Positions 1 through 8,998 of a stretch of 64,000 nucleotides of DNA are shown piece after piece. The DNA lies in the NCBI GenBank assembly GCA_964370985.1, contig CAYJLE010000015.1:1-64000 (forward strand), written 5' to 3'. The notes beneath the pieces were generated by a model. The model was not told the origin of the DNA, did not search any database, and saw only the letters and a list, made by a program, of their open reading frames with translations. Numbering within the stretch: position 1 is the first letter of the stretch; the number at the start of each line of letters is the position of its first letter. Source of the stretch: JAHDVS01 sp964370985 (lineage in GTDB: Bacteria > Actinomycetota > Thermoleophilia > Gaiellales > Gaiellaceae). The position numbers and the translations under genes were made by a program.

Positions 1-10
1 GCGGCTGGGG

Positions 11-469
11 TTACGCCCGGCGGAACTGGAGGTCGTGCCAGGAGGGGACGGGGGCGAGCTCGAGCAGGGCGCGGCCGCCGCGGGGGTCGCGGTAGGAGAA
101 CTCGCCGCTCCCCTCTTCCCACTCGACCTCCAGCAGGTGCTCCTTGACACGATGGTCGAGCCAGGCGCTGCGGAACACGAGCTTGCGCAGCCAGTAGACG
201 AGCGATTCCTCGCCGACGAGCGAGAGTTGCTGCCAGTTATGGACGAGGTACTCGCCGAGGCCGCTGCGTGGCTCCTCGACCCGACCCTCCGTGGCCAGCT
301 CGACGAGGTCCCCGAGCTCGCCCGGGTCGAGCTCGCCCGGCTCGACCAGGCCCAGCCGCACCGCGGCGGCATTGACGCGCTGCTCGAAGTCGACCGCGTT
401 GAAGTCGAAGCGGTAGTCGAGAAACTCGACGGTGAAGTCGTCGCCCGACGCGTAGTTCGTCTCGGCCAC
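11..469 (-). CDS. Hypothetical protein, 152 aa, leaderless
   Basis: I do not recognise this protein. It is an acidic protein without signal peptide or membrane segment, starting M(GTG)AETNYASGDDFTVEF and ending LELAPVPSWHDLQFRRA. A GTG start at 469 is chosen because a -10-like TATCCT ends six bases upstream, the same leaderless arrangement seen at many other units here; the in-frame ATG at 520 would lie upstream of that promoter. Codon use is normal for the window. Transcribed away from recJ, and not obviously linked to any neighbour; the gene that follows it lies outside the window. Function unknown. Confidence 0.72.
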   Translation of the reverse strand: MAETNYASGDDFTVEFLDYRFDFNAVDFEQRVNAAAVRLGLVEPGELDPGELGDLVELATEGRVEEPRSGLGEYLVHNWQQLSLVGEESLVYWLRKLVFRSAWLDHRVKEHLLEVEWEEGSGEFSYRDPRGGRALLELAPVPSWHDLQFRRA

Positions 470-475
470 GCGTAC

Positions 476-503
476 AGGATAGACCCGACCTGACGCGCGG
501 CAA
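476..503 (-). promoter_or_regulatory. Leaderless promoter of the 11-469 gene
   Basis: On the minus strand TTGCCG (498-503) and TATCCT (476-481) are 16 bases apart. The -10 ends six bases before the GTG start, so the transcript probably begins at the start codon. Confidence 0.55.
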
Positions 504-509
504 GCCGCG

Positions 510-761
510 CTACGCGGCATCGCGAAGCCGCCTGCTCCGCCCGGGCCCGCGCAGGGCGAGACGCCCCTCGAGCCCGAGTTCCTGCTCGAGCTCGAGCAGG
601 AGGGCAGTTCCGAGCTCGTCCTCGAGTCGTGCGCGGGCGGACGGCGCGCGCGGGCGCGACACCCGCTCGATCGTGGACAGGTCGGCGAGCAGTCGTTGCG
701 CGCCCCGGGCCCGCCGTCGGCGGGACGGAGAGAGAGCCGCGACTGCCCTGGCGATGCGCAC
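510..761 (-). CDS. Possible small hypothetical protein, 83 aa
   Basis: The stretch 482-860 between the first gene and recJ is otherwise empty. On the minus strand a GTG at 761 opens an 83-codon frame ending TAG at 510-512, with high third-position GC and a Leu/Glu-rich, helix-prone C-terminus (LEDELGTALLLELEQ). I do not recognise it. No clear -10 element or ribosome site precedes the GTG, which weakens the call; it may be a shadow. A short perfect hairpin (TCCCCC-GAAC-GGGGGA, 796-811) lies between it and recJ. Confidence 0.25.
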   Translation of the reverse strand: MRIARAVAALSPSRRRRARGAQRLLADLSTIERVSRPRAPSARARLEDELGTALLLELEQELGLEGRLALRGPGRSRRLRDAA

Positions 762-847
762 GGCCCCGTGTTCTGCCCGCCGGGCCCGGTTCCTCTCCCC
801 CGAACGGGGGATTCGCGCGACGGGGGGTCTCCGTCCGACCGCGCCTC

Positions 848-853
848 TAGCTT
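848..853 (+). promoter_or_regulatory. -10 element of recJ
   Basis: TAGCTT ends seven bases before the GTG at 861, consistent with a leaderless recJ transcript. No convincing -35 is visible. Confidence 0.5.
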
Positions 854-860
854 TGAGGAC

Positions 861-2750
861 GTGACCGAGGGCACCTGGACGCTCCGTCCGTGCCCTCGCC
901 GGGAGGTCGAGTCCCTGGCTGCGGCGCTCGGGATCAGCGAGACGCTCGCGTCCGTCCTCGTCCGGCGGGGGTGCGGCGACCCCGAGCGCGCGCGCGCGCT
1001 CCTCGACCGCGAGCCGGTCTCGCACGACCCGCTCCTGCTCGGCGACATGGCCGTCGCCCGGGATGCCGTCCGGGCGGCGATCGCGGCGGGGAAGCGGATC
1101 TGCGTCCACGGCGACTACGACGTGGACGGGATCTGCGCCACCGCGCTCGCCGTCACCGTTCTGCGGGGGCTCGGCGCCGACGTCGACTGGCACCTGCCGA
1201 GCCGCTTCGAGGAGGGCTACGGACTCGCCGGCGACACGCTCACGAGGCTTGCGGAAGCCGGCTACGGGCTCGTCCTGACCGTCGACTGCGGGATCACCGC
1301 GGTCGAGGAGGTCGCGCACGCGGCGGTGCTCGGCCTCGACGTCGTCGTCACCGACCACCACCGCCCCGGCGAGACGCTCCCGGCCTGTCCCATCGTCGCG
1401 ACCCGACCGTCCGACTACCCGTTCCCCGAGCTCTGCGGCACGGGGGTCGTCTACAAGCTCGCCCAGGCCCTTGCCGGCGCCGATGCCCTCGCGGAGCATC
1501 TCGACCTCGTCGCGCTCGCGACCGTCGCCGACGTCGTGCCGCTCGTGGACGAGAACCGTAGCCTCGTCACCGCCGGGCTGAGGCGGCTCGCCCGGACGGT
1601 CCGGCCCGGCCTGCTCGCGCTGATGCGCGCCGCCGGCGTCGATCCCGGCGCGGTCGACTCGGGGGCGATCGGCTTCCGCCTCGCGCCGCGGATCAACGCC
1701 GCCGGCCGGCTCGGCCACCCGCGGGTGGCGCTCGAGCTGCTGCTCACCGAGGATGCCGCCGAGGCCGCGCGCCTCGCCGCGACGCTCGAGGAGTTGAACC
1801 GCGACCGCCAGGCGGTCGAGGAGCGGATCCTGCGGGAGGCGACTCGCCAGATCGCGGCGTGGCCGGAGGCGCAGCGCCGCCGCCGCGCCTACGTCCTCTG
1901 GGGCGAGGACTGGCACCAGGGCGTGATCGGGATCGTCGCGTCCCGGCTCGTCGAGCGCACCCAGCGGCCGGTCGTGCTCGTCGCCGGCGGTGAGGGCGAG
2001 TGGAAGGGCTCCGGCCGCTCGATCCCCGCCTTCGACTTGCATGGCGCCCTCGCCGCCTGCGCCGGCGAGCTCGAGCGTTTCGGTGGCCACCGCGCGGCTG
2101 CAGGCCTCTCGATCCGCCCCGAGCGCCTCGAGGCGTTCGCGGAGGCCTTCGCGGCTCGCGCCGCCGCGGAGCTCTCGGACACGGACCTGCGCCCGTCGGT
2201 CGAGATCGACGCCGTCGTCCGCGGGCCCGAGCTCACGCTCGACCTCGTCGAGGAGCTGGAGCGGCTCGCCCCGTTCGGGCTCGGCAACCCCGGCGTGACG
2301 CTGCTTGCGCCCGCGTGCGAGCTGTCCGAGCATGCTCTCGTCGGCGACGGCAAGCACCTTCGTCTCGCGGTCACGCCCCGCGGCGGCCCCGGCCCGGCCG
2401 TGCGCTCGGGGGCGATCGCGTTCGGTCAGGGAGCCCAGCTCGACCGTCTGCGCCGCCCGGGCCTGTTCGACGTCTGCTTCCGCCTCGGCGCGAACCGCTG
2501 GAACGGAACCGTCGCGCCGCAGCTCGTCGTCCGGCGGGCGTTCGAGACGCCCGATCGCTACGAGGAGCTGCGCGCCCGGCTCGCCGCCGAGTGGAAGGCG
2601 GGCGAGCAGGCGTGGAGCCCCGAGGCGCGCGCGGTCTTCGAGGAGCTCGGGCTCGTCCCGGGCGCGCCTGCGCGGCGTCAGCTCGTCGAGTCGGAGACAT
2701 TCCGGGCGCTGCTCGTGGGCGCGGCCGGAGAGCTGCCCCGGGCCGCCTGA
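861..2750 (+). CDS. recJ: Single-stranded-DNA-specific exonuclease RecJ
   Basis: RecJ degrades single-stranded DNA 5'-3' in recombination and mismatch/base-excision repair in the cytoplasm. The 629-residue product has the DHH phosphoesterase motifs in order: HGDYDVDG (about 83-90), VDCGI (about 141-145) and TDHHRPGE (about 164-171), then GFRLAPRINAAGRLGHP, followed by the DHHA1 region containing WHQGVIGIVASRL and a GSGRS motif, and an OB-like C-terminal domain. The frame stays open upstream of 861, but the GTG there sits just behind a -10 element and gives a normal RecJ N-terminus, so the upstream part is read as non-coding. It is followed at 35 bases by rel with its own promoter. Confidence 0.95.
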   Translation: MTEGTWTLRPCPRREVESLAAALGISETLASVLVRRGCGDPERARALLDREPVSHDPLLLGDMAVARDAVRAAIAAGKRICVHGDYDVDGICATALAVTVLRGLGADVDWHLPSRFEEGYGLAGDTLTRLAEAGYGLVLTVDCGITAVEEVAHAAVLGLDVVVTDHHRPGETLPACPIVATRPSDYPFPELCGTGVVYKLAQALAGADALAEHLDLVALATVADVVPLVDENRSLVTAGLRRLARTVRPGLLALMRAAGVDPGAVDSGAIGFRLAPRINAAGRLGHPRVALELLLTEDAAEAARLAATLEELNRDRQAVEERILREATRQIAAWPEAQRRRRAYVLWGEDWHQGVIGIVASRLVERTQRPVVLVAGGEGEWKGSGRSIPAFDLHGALAACAGELERFGGHRAAAGLSIRPERLEAFAEAFAARAAAELSDTDLRPSVEIDAVVRGPELTLDLVEELERLAPFGLGNPGVTLLAPACELSEHALVGDGKHLRLAVTPRGGPGPAVRSGAIAFGQGAQLDRLRRPGLFDVCFRLGANRWNGTVAPQLVVRRAFETPDRYEELRARLAAEWKAGEQAWSPEARAVFEELGLVPGAPARRQLVESETFRALLVGAAGELPRAA

Positions 2751-2772
2751 CGGGGCCGGGCGGCCGGCCGCT

Positions 2773-2778
2773 TACAAT
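2773..2778 (+). promoter_or_regulatory. -10 element of rel
   Basis: TACAAT ends six bases before the ATG at 2785; the leader would be absent. No -35 match was seen 16-18 bases upstream. Confidence 0.6.
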
Positions 2779-2784
2779 ACGGCC

Positions 2785-4998
2785 ATGGAGCAGGTTCTGA
2801 GCGGGCCGGCGGAGCGGCACCGCCGCCTCCTCGACGAGCTCGTCGCCACGGTCGGGGAGCACAACCGGGAGGTCGACCGGGACCTGCTCGAGCGGGCGTT
2901 CGTGTTCGCCTGCACCGCCCACGAGGGCCACAAGCGCCGCAGCGGCGAGGACTTCGTCGTGCATCCCGCGGCCGTCGCCCGCATCCTCGCGGAGCTGCGG
3001 ATGGACTCGCGCACCGTCGCCGCCGGGCTGCTGCACGACGTGGTCGAGGACACGGGCGCGACGATCGAGCAGGTGCAGTCCGAGTTCGGCGAGGAGATCG
3101 GCCGGCTCGTCGAGGGCGTCACGAAGCTGACGCGGATCAGGTTCCAGAGCCGCGAGCAGGCGCAGGTCGAGAACTACCGCAAGATGATCGTCGCGATGGC
3201 CGAGGACATCCGGGTCATCATCATCAAGCTCGCGGATCGGCTGCACAACATGCGGACGATCGAGTACCTCGGCAAGCAGAAGCAGATCCAGAAGGCGCGC
3301 GAGACGCTCGAGGTGTACGCGCCCCTCGCCCACCGGCTCGGCATCCACCAGATCAAGTGGGAGCTCGAGGACCTCGCGTTCCAGACGCTGCACCCGCGCA
3401 AGTACACGGAGATCGAGGCGATGGTGGCGCAGCGGCGGACAGACCGCGAGAGCGACGTGGCCGAGGCGTCCCGCGTGCTCAGGGCCGAGCTCGAGAAGTC
3501 GGGCATCCGCGCCGAGCTCGCCGGTCGCGCGAAGCACTTCTACTCCATCTACGAGAAGATGGTGAAGCGGGGCAAGGAGTTCAACGAGATCTACGACCTG
3601 ACCGCGATGCGCGTGATCGTCGAGCGGCCGGGCCGCGAGGGGCAGGGCGACTGCTACGCCGTGCTCGGGATCATCCACTCGCTGTGGAAGCCGATGCCCG
3701 GGCGGTTCAAGGACTACGTCGCGATGCCGAAGTTGAACATGTACCGGTCGCTGCACACGACGGTGGTGGGCCCGGAGGGCAAGCCACTCGAGCTCCAGGT
3801 GCGCACCCGCGAGATGCACGACACCGCGGAACTCGGCGTCGCCGCGCACTGGCTCTACAAGTCCGGGGCCCGCGACGGCCGGGCGGACGCGGAGCGGCTC
3901 GCGTGGCTGAAGCAGCTGATGGACTGGCAGCAGGACGAGTCCGACCCCGGCGAGTTCATGCGCTCGTTCCGGACCGATCTCTACGCCGACGAAGTGTTCG
4001 TATTCACGCCGCGGGGCGAGGTCAAGTCGCTTCCGGCCGGCTCGACCCCGATCGACTTCGCCTACGCGGTCCACACCGACGTCGGTCACCGCACCGTGGG
4101 CGCGAAGGTGAACGGGCGGATCGTGCCGCTCCACTACCAGCTCAAGAGCGGCGACTTCGTCGAGATCCTGACCTCGAAGCAGCTCGGCCGCGGCCCGTCG
4201 CGCGACTGGCTCCAGGTCGCCGTGTCCTCTCGCGCGCGCAACAAGATCCGCCAGTGGTGGAGCCGCGAGACGCGCGAGGACACCGAACAGCGCGGCCGCG
4301 ATTCGCTCGAGCAGGCGCTGAAGCAGCACAGCCTGCCCTTCAAGAAGGTCGCCGGCTCCGCGGTGCTCGCCGGCGTGATCCGCGAGATGAACTTCAAGAA
4401 GGCGGAGGAGTTCTACCTCGCGCTCGGCTCCGGCAAGCTCCCGGTCTCGCAGGTCGTCGCGAAGGTGCTGCACCGCCTGAAGACGGCCGAGGTGGCGCAC
4501 GAGGAGTCCGTGCCGCGCAAGCCGAAGGCCCGCAGCGCCGTCGCCTCCCACGCGGTCGGGATCAGCGTTCCGGGCGTCGAGGACGTGCTCGTGCGGCTCG
4601 CGAAGTGCTGCAACCCTGTGCCCGGCGACGGCGTCACCGGCTACATCTCGCTCGGCAAGGGGATCACGATCCATCGGGCCGACTGCCCGAATGTGAAGGC
4701 GCTGATGCGAAACCCGGAGCGCTTCACGCCGGTCGAGTGGGACGGCGGAGCGACCCAGAGCTTCCGCGTCCAGATCGCGGTCGACTCCTGGGACCGGGCC
4801 CGGCTGCTCGAGGACGTCGCCAGGACGTTCGCCGAGCACGGCGCGAACATCGTCGAGTACTCGGGCCACGTCGAGGATCAGATGGCCCGCAACTGGTACG
4901 TGGCCGAGATCGGGGACGTGAAGTCGCTGCGGGCGCTCCTGAATGCCCTTCGCAACCTCGAGAGCGTCGTGGACGCGTACCGGGTGACGCCCTCGTAG
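2785..4998 (+). CDS. rel: Bifunctional (p)ppGpp synthetase/hydrolase Rel
   Basis: Makes and degrades the stringent-response alarmone (p)ppGpp at the ribosome. The 737-residue protein has the full long-RSH layout: HD hydrolase domain (GLLHDVVEDT at 81-90, ADRLHNMRT), synthetase domain (YDLTAMRVIVE and the RFKD motif at residues 307-310), TGS domain (DEVFVFTPRGEVKSLPAG), a zinc-finger-like CCNPVPGD region and a C-terminal ACT domain. The RFKD form (RxKD rather than ExDD) is the signature of bifunctional enzymes, and the intact HD site agrees, so this is probably the only RSH protein needed. Downstream the next unit begins after about 75 bases with its own promoter. Confidence 0.96.
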   Translation: MEQVLSGPAERHRRLLDELVATVGEHNREVDRDLLERAFVFACTAHEGHKRRSGEDFVVHPAAVARILAELRMDSRTVAAGLLHDVVEDTGATIEQVQSEFGEEIGRLVEGVTKLTRIRFQSREQAQVENYRKMIVAMAEDIRVIIIKLADRLHNMRTIEYLGKQKQIQKARETLEVYAPLAHRLGIHQIKWELEDLAFQTLHPRKYTEIEAMVAQRRTDRESDVAEASRVLRAELEKSGIRAELAGRAKHFYSIYEKMVKRGKEFNEIYDLTAMRVIVERPGREGQGDCYAVLGIIHSLWKPMPGRFKDYVAMPKLNMYRSLHTTVVGPEGKPLELQVRTREMHDTAELGVAAHWLYKSGARDGRADAERLAWLKQLMDWQQDESDPGEFMRSFRTDLYADEVFVFTPRGEVKSLPAGSTPIDFAYAVHTDVGHRTVGAKVNGRIVPLHYQLKSGDFVEILTSKQLGRGPSRDWLQVAVSSRARNKIRQWWSRETREDTEQRGRDSLEQALKQHSLPFKKVAGSAVLAGVIREMNFKKAEEFYLALGSGKLPVSQVVAKVLHRLKTAEVAHEESVPRKPKARSAVASHAVGISVPGVEDVLVRLAKCCNPVPGDGVTGYISLGKGITIHRADCPNVKALMRNPERFTPVEWDGGATQSFRVQIAVDSWDRARLLEDVARTFAEHGANIVEYSGHVEDQMARNWYVAEIGDVKSLRALLNALRNLESVVDAYRVTPS

Positions 4999-5029
4999 CG
5001 GGACGGGCAGTCCGCGCCCCAGCCCCAGA

Positions 5030-5040
5030 TATCCTATATG
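5030..5040 (+). promoter_or_regulatory. Promoter region of the first corrinoid operon
   Basis: Overlapping -10 candidates TATCCT (5030-5035) and TATATG (5035-5040) lie about 40 bases before the ATG at 5076. A purine-rich ribosome site (GAGGAGGGGG, 5056-5065, and GGAG at 5067-5070) follows, so this unit, unlike most here, appears to have a leader. Confidence 0.4.
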
Positions 5041-5075
5041 ATCCACGTGAGGCCGAGGAGGGGGTTGGAGAAGCG

Positions 5076-6281
5076 ATGAGCGTGACGACGCGCATGAGCC
5101 ATCGCGAGCGCCTGCTCGCGGTGCTGAGCGGCGAGCGGCCGGACCGGATCCCGTTCGTCGATCGCCTGGAGATGTGGTACCGGGTGCGGGTGATGAACGG
5201 GACGCTGCCCGAGCGCTACGAGGGCATGTCGCTGCTCGAAGTCCACCGGGATGTCGGCATGGGCCAGCAGGCCTGGGTCAGGCCGCACGGCTTCCGCCTC
5301 GTCGGAGTCGAGGTGAAGGCGACGTTCAACGGGGAGCCGCACTACCACGAGTACGAGCCGGTCGTCAAGCACTTCCCGGGCTTGCGGGATGACGTCGTAC
5401 CGAGCGACCGCGCGGGGATCACGCGTTTCGAGCTGATCACCCCGGTGGGCACGATCGCCGGTGAGCACCAGACGCTCCAGGAGACGGTCGACAACGGCGA
5501 GGAGTCCTATCTGCGCGAGCACCTCCTGAAGGACGACGGCGACTTCGAGGTTGCCCACTGGATTCTCGACCGCTACGAGTACGTGCCGTTGTTCGACGAG
5601 TTCCGCGAGGCCGACGAGACTCTCGGCGAGGACGGGTTCGCGGTGTGCTACCTGCAGCAGATGCCGTTCCAGCAGGTCCTGCTCGAGTACCTCGGCGAGC
5701 TCGGCACCTTCTACCTCACCTACGACGACCCGGCGAAGCTCCGCAAGCTGATCGACCACGTCGACGAGCGCCTGGTCGAGTCGCTCGGGCATCTCGCCGG
5801 GCTCGACACGCCGTACGCGGAGTTCGCCGACAACCTGACCGGCGCGATGACGAACCCGAAGCTGTTCAACGAGTACTACGCGCCGTACTCGCGGAAGTAC
5901 GCGGAGATCCTCCACGGGCAGGGCAAGCGGATGGGCAGCCACACGGACGGCGATCTGAAGCCGCTGCTCGGCGTGCTGCCCGAGTCCGGCCTCGACGTGT
6001 GCGAGTCGTTCTCGCCGGTGCCGCTTTCGGGCACGACCTTCGACGAGCTGTGGGACGCCTGGGGCGGGCGCGAGTGGCCGATCGTCTGGGGAGCGATCCC
6101 TTCGCCGCTGCTCGAGGCGCACATGACCCAGGAGGACCTCGAGGCGTTCGTCGACCATATCCTGGAGCGCATCGGCGACTCGCGGATCATCCTCGGAATC
6201 TCCGACATGGTGATGGGACACAACGACATCGAGCGGGTCCGTTGGATAGCGGAGCGGATCGAGGCGCACGAGCTCGGGTGA
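5076..6281 (+). CDS. UroD-family cobamide-dependent methyltransferase
   Basis: Member of the uroporphyrinogen decarboxylase superfamily that, in methyl-transfer systems (MtaA/MtbA/MtgB-like), moves methyl groups between substrate, corrinoid protein and acceptor. The 401-residue protein begins MSHRERLLAVLSGERPDRIP after a short extension, typical of the family, and carries SHTDGD and LDVCESFSP, which may supply His and Cys zinc ligands. True UroD (HemE) is unlikely: the gene sits directly before a DUF1638 gene (GTGA overlap) and a corrinoid-binding protein gene rather than heme genes. The substrate is not predictable from sequence. Confidence 0.82.
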   Translation: MSVTTRMSHRERLLAVLSGERPDRIPFVDRLEMWYRVRVMNGTLPERYEGMSLLEVHRDVGMGQQAWVRPHGFRLVGVEVKATFNGEPHYHEYEPVVKHFPGLRDDVVPSDRAGITRFELITPVGTIAGEHQTLQETVDNGEESYLREHLLKDDGDFEVAHWILDRYEYVPLFDEFREADETLGEDGFAVCYLQQMPFQQVLLEYLGELGTFYLTYDDPAKLRKLIDHVDERLVESLGHLAGLDTPYAEFADNLTGAMTNPKLFNEYYAPYSRKYAEILHGQGKRMGSHTDGDLKPLLGVLPESGLDVCESFSPVPLSGTTFDELWDAWGGREWPIVWGAIPSPLLEAHMTQEDLEAFVDHILERIGDSRIILGISDMVMGHNDIERVRWIAERIEAHELG

Positions 6282-6961
6282 GCACGCGACGGGACGACCC
6301 GGCGCTCGGGGTGCCGGCGCGGCGGGAGGACGCTCGCGTGGCCGTGCTCATCTGCGGTGCGATCGTCAACGAGGTGCGCGATCTGATCGCCCGGCGCGAC
6401 TGGGCAGTGGACGTCTACGGGCTGCCGGCCTCGCACCACCTGTATCCGAAGGAGATCGCGCCGGCGGTCGAGGCGAAGCTCGGGGAGCTCGACGCCTACG
6501 AGCGCGTCGTCGTCGTGTACGGGGACTGCGGCACGTTCGGCGCACTGGATCGGGTGCTCGAGCGTTTCGAGCGCGCGGTGCGCCTGTCCGGGCCGCACTG
6601 CTACGAGATGATGATGGGCGCCGGGGAGTTCGAGGCGAATGCGAAGAGCCGGCCGGGCACGTACTTCCTGACCTCGTGGCTCGTGCGCAACTGGGAGACG
6701 GCGGTGCTGAAGGGGCTTGGCCTCGACCGCCACCCGGACCTGAAGGACGTCTACTTCGGAAATTTCACGGCGCTCGTGTACCTGCGCCGGGAGGCCGACC
6801 CGCGGCTCGACGCGAAGGCCCGCGAGATCGCTGGCTACCTCGGGCTCGAGCTGGAAGTGCGAGACTCCCGTGCGGGCGATCTCGAGGAGCGGCTCGCTGC
6901 GCTGGTCGAGCTGCCCGGCGAGATGGCCTGGCGGGCACGCGAGAGCGTCCCGGCGGCGTGA
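6278..6961 (+). CDS. DUF1638 family protein
   Basis: A 227-residue DUF1638 protein (core from residue 20: RVAVLICGAIVNEVRDLI; then YGDCGTFGALD and HCYEMMMGAGEFE). Family function is not established; members are repeatedly associated with corrinoid methyltransferase genes, and that is the context here. The Cys/Asp/Gly-rich loop (YGDCGT) and the conserved HCYEMMMG suggest a metal or thiol chemistry, which is inference. The GTG start overlaps the preceding TGA by four bases, and the stop lies 16 bases before the corrinoid protein start, so the three genes form one operon. Confidence 0.78.
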   Translation: MSTRRDDPALGVPARREDARVAVLICGAIVNEVRDLIARRDWAVDVYGLPASHHLYPKEIAPAVEAKLGELDAYERVVVVYGDCGTFGALDRVLERFERAVRLSGPHCYEMMMGAGEFEANAKSRPGTYFLTSWLVRNWETAVLKGLGLDRHPDLKDVYFGNFTALVYLRREADPRLDAKAREIAGYLGLELEVRDSRAGDLEERLAALVELPGEMAWRARESVPAA

Positions 6962-6977
6962 CGGAGAAAGGGGAGAC

Positions 6978-7611
<634 letters not shown>

Positions 7612-7613
<2 letters not shown>

Positions 7614-7628
7614 GCTCTATCCGAGCTC
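7612..7628. terminator. Possible bidirectional terminator
   Basis: GAGCTC (7612-7617) and GAGCTC (7623-7628) can form a six-base stem with a five-base loop between two convergent genes, overlapping both stop codons. There is no T-run. Confidence 0.3.
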
Positions 7629-8000
7629 GTCCCAGGGCACGCCGCCCGTGTCCCAGCCGACGAGGCAGTGGAGGGAGAGGAGCACGGCGACGCGCTCGAG
7701 CAGCGTCTTGTCCTCCTGCCCGAGCGCGTCCGGCTCCCGCGAGGCGACGGCGAGCTCGCCGACCGCCTGGCCCTCGTGGACGACGGGCACGGCGAGTCGG
7801 CTGCCGGCGGCGCCGGCGTCGCCGCCCGCGGGGCCCGCCACGAGCCCGTCGCCCTCGACGAGTGAGATGCCCGCCCAGTCGTAGCGCTCGACCCGCTCGG
7901 CGAGGGCGGCCACGGCCTGACGGAGCACCTCGTCGGTGTCGGGCTCCCGGTTGAGGATCCGCTCGATCGCCTCGAGCGCGCCCCGCTGGTCGTCTCGCAC
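7617..8000 (-). CDS. GAF-domain protein (short)
   Basis: A 127-residue protein made of one GAF-like fold: helical start (QRGALEAIERILNREP), then RYDWAGISLVEGDGLV, RLAVPVVHEGQAVGELAVASRE and a closing helix (LLERVAVLLSLHC). It is a diverged relative of the upstream neighbour at 8007-8486, with which it shares the ALEAI(D/E)R opening and the W.G..LVEGD strand. Ligand and role are unknown; no enzymatic output domain is attached. The GTG start is six bases after the neighbour's stop, so it is the last gene of the thioesterase-GAF-GAF operon. Confidence 0.7.
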   Translation of the reverse strand: MRDDQRGALEAIERILNREPDTDEVLRQAVAALAERVERYDWAGISLVEGDGLVAGPAGGDAGAAGSRLAVPVVHEGQAVGELAVASREPDALGQEDKTLLERVAVLLSLHCLVGWDTGGVPWDELG

Positions 8001-8006
8001 GGCAGC

Positions 8007-8486
8007 TCAGCCCGGCAGGCGGGTGGCGACCATGCGCGCGACGCGCTCGAGAAAGGCGCGGTCGCCGTCGTCGAATGCGGCCGGGCGGTCGGAGTCGATG
8101 TCGAGCTCGCCGAGCACCGCGTGCGGGCGGCGGGGAGCGAGGATCGGGACGACGATCTCGCTGCGCGTCGAGGGGAAGCAGGCGAGGTAGCGGGGGTCCG
8201 CGTTCACCTCGTCGACGATCTCGGTCTCCCCGCTGGCCGCGGCTGCGCCGCAGATCCCCTGGCCGACGGGGATCCGCACGTGCTCCGTCGCCGCCGGGCC
8301 ACGCCACGGGCCGAGCACGAGGTCGTCGCCCTCGACGAGGTAGACGCCGACCCAGGTGTAGTGCTCGAACGTCTCCGCGAGCAGGTCGACCGTCCTGTCG
8401 AGCACCGCTCCGGCTGTCCGCTCCGCGTTGACGGCGCGGTCGATCGCGTCGAGCGCCCCGCGCCTGCGGTCGAGCAGGGAGATCAC
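8007..8486 (-). CDS. GAF-domain protein resembling free methionine-(R)-sulfoxide reductase
   Basis: A 159-residue single GAF domain with the strand order and motifs of the fRMsr (YebR) family: YTWVGVYLVEGDDLVLGPW, VPVGQGICG-like IPVGQGICGAA, a YLACFPSTRSEIVVPI block and VLGELDIDSD. Two of the three cysteines used by characterised fRMsr enzymes appear retained (GICG and LAC), but the one before the conserved I..G is replaced (AATEHVRI). Repair of free Met-sulfoxide is therefore possible but not secure; a small-molecule sensor is the alternative. GTG at 8486 overlaps the thioesterase stop by four bases. Confidence 0.7.
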   Translation of the reverse strand: MISLLDRRRGALDAIDRAVNAERTAGAVLDRTVDLLAETFEHYTWVGVYLVEGDDLVLGPWRGPAATEHVRIPVGQGICGAAAASGETEIVDEVNADPRYLACFPSTRSEIVVPILAPRRPHAVLGELDIDSDRPAAFDDGDRAFLERVARMVATRLPG

Positions 8487-8950
8487 GGGCTCGGCTCCTC
8501 GAGGTCGGCACCCTCGAAGGTCCGCAGCGCCGCCCGGTAGACCTCGGGCACGAGCACGGGCTGGCCCGTCTGGGCGTCCACGCGCACCTCGACCCGGTGC
8601 GCGGTGCACAGCAGCACGTCGTCCGCATGGCGGTAGGCGGCGAACACCGTCGTCACGCTCGTCCGTCCGACGCGCCCGGCGCGCGTGAACACCTCGAGCA
8701 GGTCGTCGAAGCGAGCGGGCGCGTGGTACTCGACGCTGACGGCCCGCATCACGAACCGCTCCCGCTCGACGTTCGAGCCGAGCAGCTCGACGTGGCGCAG
8801 GTACTCGCTCTGGGCGAGATCGAAGTACGGCATGTAGCGGCCGTAGTAGACGATCCCCTGCGCGTCCGTGTCGGAGAAGCCGACGCGCGCGAGCGCCGAG
8901 TACTTGAACGGCGGCTTGCGGTCGGTGACGCGCCCGAGCTCGAGGCTCAC
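8483..8950 (-). CDS. Acyl-CoA thioesterase, 4HBT hotdog family
   Basis: A 155-residue hotdog-fold thioesterase of the 4-hydroxybenzoyl-CoA/YbgC group, hydrolysing acyl-CoA thioesters. The signature FSDTDAQGIVYYGRYMPYFDLA includes the catalytic Asp of the D.QG.VYYG motif; RAVSVEYHAPARFDDLLEV and RVEVRVDAQTGQPVLVP complete the fold. The GTG at 8950 lies eight bases behind a minus-strand TACCAT, and gives the expected N-terminus. First gene of a three-gene operon with two GAF proteins; the reason for that linkage is unclear. Confidence 0.85.
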   Translation of the reverse strand: MSLELGRVTDRKPPFKYSALARVGFSDTDAQGIVYYGRYMPYFDLAQSEYLRHVELLGSNVERERFVMRAVSVEYHAPARFDDLLEVFTRAGRVGRTSVTTVFAAYRHADDVLLCTAHRVEVRVDAQTGQPVLVPEVYRAALRTFEGADLEEPSP

Positions 8951-8958
8951 GACGCCCG

Positions 8959-8964
8959 ATGGTA
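8959..8964 (-). promoter_or_regulatory. -10 element of the thioesterase operon
   Basis: Minus-strand TACCAT ends eight bases before the GTG at 8950; leaderless type. Confidence 0.5.
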
Positions 8965-8998
8965 CCGGCGCGACCGTCGGGGGCGAGTCGCCGCCTGA

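Noticed and set aside
2371..5046. Long minus-strand open frame (891 codons) opposite rel
   Set aside because: Antisense shadow of a strongly supported gene; composition is the mirror of high-GC codon use (Asp/Arg/Leu/His-rich, low complexity) with no domain pattern.
5076..6281. HemE (true uroporphyrinogen decarboxylase)
   Set aside because: Context with DUF1638 and a corrinoid carrier, and the second homologue at 23277 in a corrinoid operon, favour a methyltransferase role; no heme genes are nearby.
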